Shown here: positions 1 through 5,054 of the stretch, in pieces
Layout: each line of letters begins with the position of its first letter
Position numbering within the stretch: position 1 is the stretch's first letter
Origin: Methylotenera sp.
GTDB taxonomy: Bacteria > Pseudomonadota > Gammaproteobacteria > Burkholderiales > Methylophilaceae
Reading direction: 5' to 3'
DNA: 5,054 bases
NCBI GenBank assembly: GCA_027487055.1
Contig: JAIYEJ010000211.1
Location: forward strand, 1 to 5,054
Notes under the pieces: model-generated
Databases searched by the model: none
The model's input: only the letters and a program-made list of their open reading frames with translations
Told to the model about the DNA's origin: nothing
Made by a program: the position numbers and the translations under genes

Positions 1-39
1 AAATTAACTTTGAATTAATTTTAGTTAAGAGGTAAATAA

Positions 40-606
40 ATGACATTAATTACTCCATACAATCTGGCGCGTTTTTTTAGTGTAAAAAAACTTACATGGG
101 CCTTCACTTTTATTAGCTTAATTTGCTTAGCTGGCAGCATTTTTACCTATAAACGCATAAAAGAAATAGATACATTTAATAGCGCCATCGTAAATGGAAA
201 AACCCCTGATACCGATAAAGAAAGTTTTGAAGCCAAATTTGCAACAGCTTTGTATTTAGCAAAAAAGGAACGTTACAAAGAAGCGACTTTGTTATTTACT
301 GCTTTAATGCCCAAGGCAAACAAAAGCCAAAAGGCAGCTTTGCAATACAATATTGGCAATATTTTCTTATTACGTGCAAATGCGATGGGTGGACGTGGTG
401 CAAGTATTGCTCAAGAGACAGAGTATTTATTAGTACAATCTAAAACTGCTTATATCGCGTCTCTTAAGCTTGATAATATGCAATGGGATGTGAAGCATAA
501 TTTAGACAGAGTCTTAGGTCTTTTACCAGAGACCCCAGCGCCTGGCGTGGGTGATGGTGAAAAAGCTGGTTTAATTATGGGTAACGTACCGGTAGGTTTA
601 CCTTAA
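40..606 (+). CDS. mxaK: MxaK-like membrane-anchored TPR-type protein
   Basis: Probable accessory protein of the methanol dehydrogenase (mxa) cluster. In methylotrophs mxaA, mxaK and mxaL are linked to inserting the metal into periplasmic methanol dehydrogenase, but the biochemistry of MxaK is poorly defined. Seen here: 188 residues, a short N-terminal tail, one hydrophobic segment at about residues 18-37 followed by Lys-Arg, then a soluble region probably in the periplasm. That region has TPR-like helix pairs at about 63-90 and 97-115 (including YNIGNIFLLRA) and another helix at about 132-158. The C-terminus is rich in Gly and Pro. The ATG at 40 follows a good Shine-Dalgarno, GAGGT at 29-33, with 6 bases between. 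The stop lies 20 bp before the VWA gene, so the two probably share an operon. The name rests on size, topology and pairing with a VWA protein; a TPR protein of a generic MoxR/Bat-type cluster is the main alternative. Confidence 0.72.
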   Translation: MTLITPYNLARFFSVKKLTWAFTFISLICLAGSIFTYKRIKEIDTFNSAIVNGKTPDTDKESFEAKFATALYLAKKERYKEATLLFTALMPKANKSQKAALQYNIGNIFLLRANAMGGRGASIAQETEYLLVQSKTAYIASLKLDNMQWDVKHNLDRVLGLLPETPAPGVGDGEKAGLIMGNVPVGLP

Positions 607-626
607 CCCATGCCATATCACATGCC

Positions 627-1643
627 ATGAAAAAACTATTCAATTATCTCCGTCACCGTCGCGACATCTCTTTGTTAGTCGCTTCTTTACTATTGCTAAT
701 CATCGCTTTATTTAATCCGTCAATACCTGTTAAGCGGAACATTTACAGCTACCTGCTAGTAGCAGACATCTCTCAAAGCATGAATGTAAAAGACATGAGT
801 ATTCTTGGCAAACCAGTCACACGTATGGAATATCAAAAATACTTATTGCACCGTATTATTGGTGAAATGCCTTGTGGCACTCAAGTTAGTATGGGATTCT
901 TTGCTGGTGTAAGTGTGGCTGCACTTTATACGCCAATTGAAGTATGCGAAAACTTTGCCGCCATAGAAGAAACCATAGACCATATGGATTGGCGTAATGG
1001 TTGGTCTGGCAATAGTCGTATACGCGAAAGCATGGTGACAATGGCCAAACTGATACGTAGCTTTCCAGAGCCCGCACAAGTTGTCTATTTTAGCGATGGT
1101 GAAGAAACGCCAAAGCTTCATATTTTTAATACACGTGACTTAACAGGCTTTCAAGGTGGTAAAGATTGGCTATTAGTTGGCATTGGTAGCGACAAAGGAA
1201 CTGCGATACCTAAATTAGATGATAAGAATCAACTGATTGGTTACTGGTCAGCAGAAAGCTTCGCAATGCAGCCAGGGGTTGCGCAAATTGCACAAGAAAA
1301 CATAGGCGCCCGAGAAGATAGCGTGGCGAGTGAAGTTAGTGATCGATATTTATCAAAGCTAGATGAAAAGTATTTGATATCAGTAGCTAAAGAGATTGAT
1401 GGTATGTATGTGAATGGTAGTAGTTTGCAAGCCATTTTAGCCGCGATGAAAACACAACCACCTGCACGGCGTAGTAAATCAGACTTTGATTTAAAATGGA
1501 TTTTTGCTGGGCTCTCAGGATTATTATTTTTAATCGCCTACCTACCTAAACATCCCGTTAAAGAAACAAAAGAAATGTTTAATATTTTTTTATCTCGCAG
1601 AAAAAATCAAAAATCTAAGGCTTCATCACTTAAGGCGTCATGA
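627..1643 (+). CDS. mxaL: MxaL-like VWA-domain membrane protein
   Basis: Probable MxaL, a von Willebrand factor A protein of the methanol dehydrogenase accessory cluster, thought to act with MxaA and MxaK in metal loading or assembly of the periplasmic enzyme. Seen here: 338 residues, a basic N-terminus (residues 2-13), a membrane segment at about 14-30, a VWA domain at about 41-275, a second membrane segment at about 290-306 and a basic tail. By the positive-inside rule the VWA domain faces the periplasm. The MIDAS motif D-I-S-Q-S is intact (D47, S49, S51), and a further conserved Asp sits in FSDGEE (D157), so metal binding is likely. The start at 627 has no clear Shine-Dalgarno, which suggests coupling to the gene 20 bp upstream. 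The last 37 bp overlap the tail of the opposing ygfX remnant, and the C-terminus (KASSLKAS) is encoded by a short tandem duplication. A BatA/BatB-like VWA protein is the alternative; the order TPR then VWA favours mxaK-mxaL. Confidence 0.75.
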   Translation: MKKLFNYLRHRRDISLLVASLLLLIIALFNPSIPVKRNIYSYLLVADISQSMNVKDMSILGKPVTRMEYQKYLLHRIIGEMPCGTQVSMGFFAGVSVAALYTPIEVCENFAAIEETIDHMDWRNGWSGNSRIRESMVTMAKLIRSFPEPAQVVYFSDGEETPKLHIFNTRDLTGFQGGKDWLLVGIGSDKGTAIPKLDDKNQLIGYWSAESFAMQPGVAQIAQENIGAREDSVASEVSDRYLSKLDEKYLISVAKEIDGMYVNGSSLQAILAAMKTQPPARRSKSDFDLKWIFAGLSGLLFLIAYLPKHPVKETKEMFNIFLSRRKNQKSKASSLKAS

Positions 1644-2094
1644 TTTTTTTCATTAGATCTAAACCAATTCAACCAAACTCTTAACCGCCTAAGTTCGTCA
1701 GCATGTTGTGCATTTTTTAATACGATTACTGGCGGCAAAGGCCATTTGAGTAGCTCACTTTTAAAATTTATAATACATAATGTTGTATACACAAAACTGT
1801 ATGCATGCAGCACTGGCTTAAAAGTTTCACCGCAATGATTTAAAAGCTTTAATTGTCTTTAATATCGTCTTCTTAGAGTTGCCATGACCAAGGTAAAACC
1901 AACGATGTATCCCGTAAACTACAATAAATACTCGTAGTTATAATAATTACAATCGCAAGCAATTTAATCAAAAATTGAATGGGTAAATACAATAAAATAA
2001 AACACGCGACGATTGAAACGCTAACAATAAGCCCCAATAATAATTTTGAAGGTTTCAACTTAATCGAAATAGTGTGAAATAAACTTGGCCGCAT
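1607..2094 (-). pseudogene. ygfX: ygfX-family gene, broken by a stop and a frameshift
   Basis: Remnant of a YgfX-family (DUF1434) inner-membrane protein. In E. coli ygfX lies beside sdhE (ygfY) and ygfZ; YgfX was reported as a toxin (CptA) affecting FtsZ and MreB, a role that is debated. The N-terminal piece starts at the ATG at 2094 and runs 73 residues: a basic stretch, two hydrophobic helices (about 17-37 and 39-57), then LVLPWSWQL and a TAA at 1875-1873. The C-terminal piece is open in another frame from 1858 to the stop at 1609-1607, with GETFKPVLHAYSFVY, INFKSELLKWPLPPVIVL and the family-like ending LRRLRVWLNW. Joined, they give about 162 residues, close to a full family member. No single frame change repairs it: the first frame has stops at 1875-1873 and 1851-1849, and the third has one at 1861-1859. 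A stop plus a -1 shift, or two +1 shifts, is needed. The remnant lies divergent to ygfZ. The 73-residue piece might still be made as a small membrane protein. Confidence 0.75.
1616..1645. repeat. 15-bp imperfect tandem duplication at the mxaL 3' end
   Basis: Two adjacent 15-bp units, 1616-1630 and 1631-1645, both begin TAAGGC and agree at 12 of 15 positions. They encode the end of the VWA protein, giving the repeated KAS...KAS tail, and the second unit contains its stop. On the other strand they encode the repeated DAL/EAL near the end of the ygfX remnant. This looks like a small slippage duplication that changed the tails of two convergent reading frames. Confidence 0.5.
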
Positions 2095-2099
2095 ATGGC

Positions 2100-2105
2100 A
2101 TTATA
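2100..2105 (-). promoter_or_regulatory. possible -10 element for the ygfX remnant
   Basis: On the minus strand these bases read TATAAT, a perfect sigma-70 -10 consensus, in the 35-bp gap between the divergent ygfX remnant and ygfZ. A weak -35 candidate, TTGTTG (2127-2122), lies 16 bp further upstream and overlaps the ygfX-side flank up to near the ygfZ start. Transcription would begin about at the ygfX ATG (2094), giving a leaderless or nearly leaderless message; no Shine-Dalgarno is visible before that ATG. In AT-rich DNA this hexamer can occur by chance. Confidence 0.27.
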
Positions 2106-2129
2106 GTCAAAACTTAGGTAGCAACAAAC

Positions 2130-3116
2130 ATGACAACAAACCCAAACATCATTTGCAACTTGTCGCAGTTAGGCTTATTAGAATTGAGCGGCGCTGACAC
2201 ACTCACTTTTTTGCAAGGCCAAGTGACCAATGACGCCAAACAACTCACGGTATCAAACCAAGCGCACTTAACTGCTTATTGCAACCCAAAAGGCCGCATG
2301 CTGGCGCTATTTTTGGCGTTTTATCTAAATGATTGCTTTCATTTACAGTTTAATCGCTCATTACTTGAACCCATCATGAAGCGATTAAAAATGTATGTGA
2401 TGCGAAGCAAGGTAGAAATCAAAGACATTTCAGATATTTATACCATCATCGGAATCGATGGCCCAGAAGCCTTTTCCATACTGGCTTCTAGCCTTGCTAA
2501 ACTCTCTCGTGATATTGAACTCCCTAAAAACAATTATGAATTCGTGACTTGTGCCAACACAATCATACTTAAGTTACCTAGTATTGCAGGACACACGCGC
2601 TTTGAAATTATTGCCGAGAAAGCAAATGCAAGTGAGATTGAAAGTTCTTTAAAAGAGCATTGCCAAATAGCTGAACAAACTTACTGGGATAGTCTAGATA
2701 TCCAAGCGGGCATTCCTGATGTGCTACCAGCTACACAAGAGCAATTTGTGCCGCAAATGCTCAATTTAGACTTGTTAAATGGAATCAATTTCAAAAAAGG
2801 CTGTTACACAGGTCAAGAAATTGTGGCGCGAACGCACTACTTAGGCAGTGTGAAACGCCGCACTTACTTGGTTGAAATTGCTTTGCTTGAAAATTCTTTG
2901 GTTGCAAACTCAAGCGCAGAATCACCTAAAGCAGGTGACAAGATATTAGACACAAACCAAAGCGAAATAGGCCAAATTGTGCGTGTCGCTAATACGACTG
3001 AGAATCAATTTAATGCGCTCGTTGAATTACGTATCGAATCTGCAATTGCAGGTAATGTGTTTTGGAATAATACCGCTATTAAATTCAATGACTTACCATA
3101 CAGCCTAGCAAGTTAA
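2130..3116 (+). CDS. ygfZ: YgfZ, folate-binding Fe-S cluster maturation protein
   Basis: YgfZ is a cytoplasmic GcvT-like, tetrahydrofolate-binding protein that helps assemble or repair certain Fe-S enzymes, for example MiaB and succinate dehydrogenase in E. coli. The family signature K-G-C-Y-T-G-Q-E is complete at residues 223-230, with the essential cysteine at C225. Other family marks are FLQGQVTND (27-35) and YCNPKGRML (50-58) in the N-terminal folate-binding domain, and EIGQIVRVA in the C-terminal barrel. The length of 328 residues matches the usual 320-350. The ATG at 2130 follows a modest Shine-Dalgarno, AGG at 2116-2118. The gene is transcribed away from the broken ygfX, whose start is only 35 bp off, and converges on ftsB. 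Its promoter must lie in that gap or inside the ygfX remnant. No damage is seen. Confidence 0.95.
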   Translation: MTTNPNIICNLSQLGLLELSGADTLTFLQGQVTNDAKQLTVSNQAHLTAYCNPKGRMLALFLAFYLNDCFHLQFNRSLLEPIMKRLKMYVMRSKVEIKDISDIYTIIGIDGPEAFSILASSLAKLSRDIELPKNNYEFVTCANTIILKLPSIAGHTRFEIIAEKANASEIESSLKEHCQIAEQTYWDSLDIQAGIPDVLPATQEQFVPQMLNLDLLNGINFKKGCYTGQEIVARTHYLGSVKRRTYLVEIALLENSLVANSSAESPKAGDKILDTNQSEIGQIVRVANTTENQFNALVELRIESAIAGNVFWNNTAIKFNDLPYSLAS

Positions 3117-3146
3117 ATCCTTAATTAGACTTTCAATGTTTTAAGC

Positions 3147-3185
3147 TTTTACCTATCCCCACTTCACGGTGGGCTTGGGTTAAAA
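3147..3185. terminator. imperfect stem-loop between convergent ygfZ and ftsB
   Basis: The spacer between the two convergent genes holds an inverted repeat. The core stem is CCCAC (3158-3162) with GTGGG (3169-3173) around a 6-base loop. Beyond a 4x4 internal loop, ACC (3151-3153) pairs with GGT (3178-3180), and TTTT (3147-3150) pairs with AAAA (3182-3185) past one bulged T. It covers the last codons and stop of ftsB. No uridine run follows it on either strand, so it is not a standard intrinsic terminator; it may protect 3' ends or help termination in both directions. Confidence 0.3.
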
Positions 3186-3517
3186 TCCAGCGTTTTATCT
3201 GCTTTTAATGGCACAGGCAATTGGTTTGCTGGCACAGTCGGTAGCGCTTGATCGATGACTTGATAAAACACTTCATCTTGCTTAATCATACCCAACTCAC
3301 TCCGCGCGCGCTCTTCAATGGCAGCTGTGCCTTGTTTTAAATCTCGCACTTCTGCACGCAACGTTTCGTTACGCTGTTTTAAGTCTGTATTCTTGGCTTT
3401 TTGATCGTCAATCTGCTGACTGACATTCCACACCCTTAACCAGCTACCTTTACCAAGCCACAGTGGGTACTGCAGCAAGGCAATTAAAATCACAAAAATA
3501 AGGGTTAATGCTTTCAC
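3164..3517 (-). CDS. ftsB: cell division protein FtsB
   Basis: FtsB is a bitopic inner-membrane protein that forms the FtsQ-FtsB-FtsL complex and helps switch on septal peptidoglycan synthesis. Seen here: a membrane helix at residues 3-20 with the family-like start MKALTLIFV...LLQYPLWLG, then a periplasmic coiled coil at about 30-65 rich in Gln, Lys, Leu and Glu, then the conserved block AIEERARSELGMIKQDEVFYQVI (about 66-88) and a Pro-rich tail. At 117 residues it is slightly longer than E. coli FtsB (103). The start is a GTG at 3517, chosen because it aligns with the family N-terminus. It lies 10 bp after the eno stop with no recognisable Shine-Dalgarno, which suggests translation coupled to eno. 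The position directly after eno is the classic one for this gene in Beta- and Gammaproteobacteria. Confidence 0.95.
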   Translation of the reverse strand: MKALTLIFVILIALLQYPLWLGKGSWLRVWNVSQQIDDQKAKNTDLKQRNETLRAEVRDLKQGTAAIEERARSELGMIKQDEVFYQVIDQALPTVPANQLPVPLKADKTLDFNPSPP

Positions 3518-3527
3518 CGCTTAATAA

Positions 3528-4814
3528 TTAACGTCTGATATTGTAAAACGCGTCTAAACCCGCATAACTTGTTGCATCGCCCAACTCTTCTTCAATACGC
3601 AACAACTGGTTATATTTTGCCACCCGCTCACTACGGCACAATGAACCTGTTTTAATTTGCAAGGCATTGGTTGCCACAGAAATGTCGGCAATTGTGGTAT
3701 CTTCTGTTTCACCAGAACGATGCGATACCACAGCGGTGTAACCCGCACGTTTTGCCATCTCGATTGTTTGGAAAGTCTCAGTCAAGGTGCCGATTTGATT
3801 CACTTTAATCAAGCAAGAGTTCGCCACGCCACGTTTAATGCCTTCACGTAAGATTTTAGCGTTAGTTACAAATAAGTCATCCCCCACTAATTGCGTGGTT
3901 TTGCCTAGGCGTTTCGTTAAAATATCCCATCCATCCCAGTCAAATTCGTCCATACCATCTTCAATAGAGATAATTGGATATTTATCACACCAAGTTGCTA
4001 AATAATCTGTAAATTGCGCTGAGGTCAAGGATAAGTTTTCTGACGCCAAATGATATTTTCCATCTTTATGAAACTCTGTACTTGCGCAATCTAAACCCAA
4101 ATACACATCTTTACCTGGCTCGTAACCTGCGGCAGAGATCGACTCCATAATCAATTGCAATGCGGCTTCATTGCTAGGTAAGTTAGGGGCAAAACCACCT
4201 TCATCACCCACCGTGGTAGCCAAACCTTTTTTGTGCAGTGTTTTTTTCAATTGATGAAAAATCTCTGCGCCACAACGCAATGCCTCACGGAAACTTGGCA
4301 AACCAGCTGGAATAATCATGAATTCTTGAATATCGACTGAGTTGTCTGCGTGCGCGCCACCGTTGATAATGTTCATCATCGGTGTTGGCAATTGCATCGC
4401 GCCAGAGCCACCTAAATAACGATATAGCGGCAAACCACTCTCTTCTGCTGCTGCTCGAGCGCAAGCCATTGATACCGCTAAAATTGCATTTGCACCTAAG
4501 CGATCTTTGTTCTCAGTACCATCTAGCTCAATCAGCGTTTTATCAATAAAGCTTTGCTCTTCGGCATCTAAACCAATAATGGCCTCGGTGATTTCCGTAT
4601 TAATATTTTCTACTGCTTTTAACACGCCTTTACCTAAATAACGGCCACTATCACCATCACGCAATTCCATAGCTTCTTTAGCCCCTGTGGATGCGCCTGA
4701 GGGCACGGCCGCGCGGCCAATCACGCCACTTTCAAGCAATACATCACACTCAACGGTTGGGTTGCCACGTGAGTCTAAAATTTCTCGACTGATAATATCT
4801 ACAATTGCGCTCAT
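3528..4814 (-). CDS. eno: enolase (phosphopyruvate hydratase)
   Basis: Enolase interconverts 2-phosphoglycerate and phosphoenolpyruvate in glycolysis and gluconeogenesis in the cytoplasm, using two Mg ions. The protein is complete at 428 residues, the normal length. All catalytic parts are visible: SRGNPT (15-20), the SGAST loop (39-43), H155 and E164 (DIQEFM), the proton-transfer E205 in GDEGGFAPN, Mg ligands D242, E285 (SIEDGMDE) and D312 (GDDLFVTN), the catalytic base K337 (LIKVNQIGT), SHRSGETED (364-372) and K388. The ATG at 4814 follows a good Shine-Dalgarno (AAGGA, about 7 bases upstream). The gene lies 28 bp after kdsA and 10 bp before ftsB, so the three are probably one transcription unit driven from outside the window. 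No oddity is seen. Confidence 0.99.
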   Translation of the reverse strand: MSAIVDIISREILDSRGNPTVECDVLLESGVIGRAAVPSGASTGAKEAMELRDGDSGRYLGKGVLKAVENINTEITEAIIGLDAEEQSFIDKTLIELDGTENKDRLGANAILAVSMACARAAAEESGLPLYRYLGGSGAMQLPTPMMNIINGGAHADNSVDIQEFMIIPAGLPSFREALRCGAEIFHQLKKTLHKKGLATTVGDEGGFAPNLPSNEAALQLIMESISAAGYEPGKDVYLGLDCASTEFHKDGKYHLASENLSLTSAQFTDYLATWCDKYPIISIEDGMDEFDWDGWDILTKRLGKTTQLVGDDLFVTNAKILREGIKRGVANSCLIKVNQIGTLTETFQTIEMAKRAGYTAVVSHRSGETEDTTIADISVATNALQIKTGSLCRSERVAKYNQLLRIEEELGDATSYAGLDAFYNIRR

Positions 4815-4842
4815 GTTAAGTCCTTAATTTACAAAATTCTGC

Positions 4843-5054
4843 TTATAAACTTTGCTCTGCAAAGCCCGCTTTTTTCACTAAACGATCTAAATCTACTAAC
4901 AAATGTAACAAATCTTCCATCTTATGCAAAGGCCACGCATTGGGGCCATCTGATAGCGCCTTTGAAGGGTCTGGATGTGTTTCCATAAACACCCCTGCAA
5001 CCCCACTTGCTACCGCTGCGCGCGCCAATACAGGAACATGCTCACGCTGACCAC
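4843..5054 (-). CDS. kdsA: KDO-8-phosphate synthase, C-terminal part
   Basis: C-terminal part, about 70 codons, of 3-deoxy-D-manno-octulosonate 8-phosphate synthase. This enzyme joins phosphoenolpyruvate and arabinose 5-phosphate in the pathway to the KDO of lipopolysaccharide. The frame is open to the window edge, so the gene starts outside; the first visible residues are GQREHVPVLARAAVASG. Diagnostic blocks are GVFMETHPDP and KALSDGPNAWPL, which carry the conserved Glu, His and Asp of the active-site region. The protein ends in FAEQSL with the stop at 4845-4843. An apparent start inside the frame, a TTG at 5028, is an internal leucine codon. The gene is followed 28 bp later by eno, the usual betaproteobacterial order. 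SDG in place of the CDG of E. coli KdsA may point to the metal-dependent class, but the deciding N-terminal residue is not in view. Confidence 0.95.
   Translation of the reverse strand, partial: GQREHVPVLARAAVASGVAGVFMETHPDPSKALSDGPNAWPLHKMEDLLHLLVDLDRLVKKAGFAEQSL

Noticed and set aside
3..35. Open frame ending in a TAA at 33-35, four bases before mxaK, possibly the tail of an upstream mxaC.
   Set aside because: Only ten codons are visible, and other frames also end in this stretch (at 7 and 18), so there is nothing to identify it.
843..1121. Minus-strand open frames inside mxaL (843-1121, 886-1077, 1241-1435).
   Set aside because: They are antisense to a well-supported VWA gene and show no family features or ribosome sites.
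1641..1651. Run of T after mxaL as an intrinsic terminator.
   Set aside because: No stable hairpin precedes it; the repeats there are direct, not inverted.
1640..1684. ATGA overlap at the mxaL stop opening a 14-codon frame, like the start of a next mxa gene.
   Set aside because: It stops after 14 codons, has no recognisable content, and the stretch is explained by the antisense ygfX remnant.
1849..1880. Programmed frameshift in ygfX.
   Set aside because: A stop comes before any place where a -1 shift could join the halves, no clear slippery heptamer is present at the join, and two separate shifts would be needed otherwise.
3554..3851. Extra open frames inside eno on both strands (3554-3748 minus, 3657-3851 plus).
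   Set aside because: They are shadows of the highly conserved enolase coding sequence.
4843..5028. Short stand-alone 61-residue gene starting at a TTG at 5028.
   Set aside because: The frame continues to the window edge with clear KdsA sequence before that codon, so it is the end of a longer gene.

Overview
The window looks like the chromosome of an AT-rich methylotrophic betaproteobacterium, most likely a member of the Methylophilaceae (Methylotenera/Methylophilus type). Two things suggest this. One is the kdsA-eno-ftsB order on the minus strand, which is common in Betaproteobacteria. The other is a plus-strand pair that fits the end of a methanol dehydrogenase accessory (mxa) cluster. The assignment rests on remembered family features; no search was run.

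Layout. Positions 40-1643 (+) hold two membrane-anchored proteins: a small TPR-like protein (mxaK-like) and a VWA-domain protein with an intact MIDAS motif (mxaL-like). Positions 1607-2094 (-) hold a broken ygfX-family gene. Its N-terminal two-helix half and its C-terminal half are both recognisable, but they lie in different frames separated by stop codons. Positions 2130-3116 (+) hold ygfZ, the folate-binding Fe-S maturation protein, divergent from the ygfX remnant across 35 bp. Positions 3164-5054 (-) hold the housekeeping run kdsA (5' end outside the window), eno and ftsB, read right to left with gaps of 28 and 10 bp. ftsB converges on ygfZ across a 47-bp spacer that carries an imperfect stem-loop.

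How it works together. The mxaK/mxaL pair probably helps assemble or metallate a periplasmic PQQ methanol dehydrogenase. ygfZ supports Fe-S enzymes, and the decayed ygfX beside it echoes the ygfX/sdhE-ygfZ neighbourhood of enterobacteria. kdsA feeds lipopolysaccharide synthesis, eno is glycolytic/gluconeogenic, and ftsB is part of the division complex; they are probably co-transcribed.

I see no new multi-gene system here. The most notable points are the ygfX pseudogene with at least two lesions, and its tail-to-tail overlap with mxaL at a short tandem duplication. There is no gene-free stretch longer than 300 bp once the ygfX remnant is counted, and I found no tRNA, rRNA, insertion sequence or CRISPR array.
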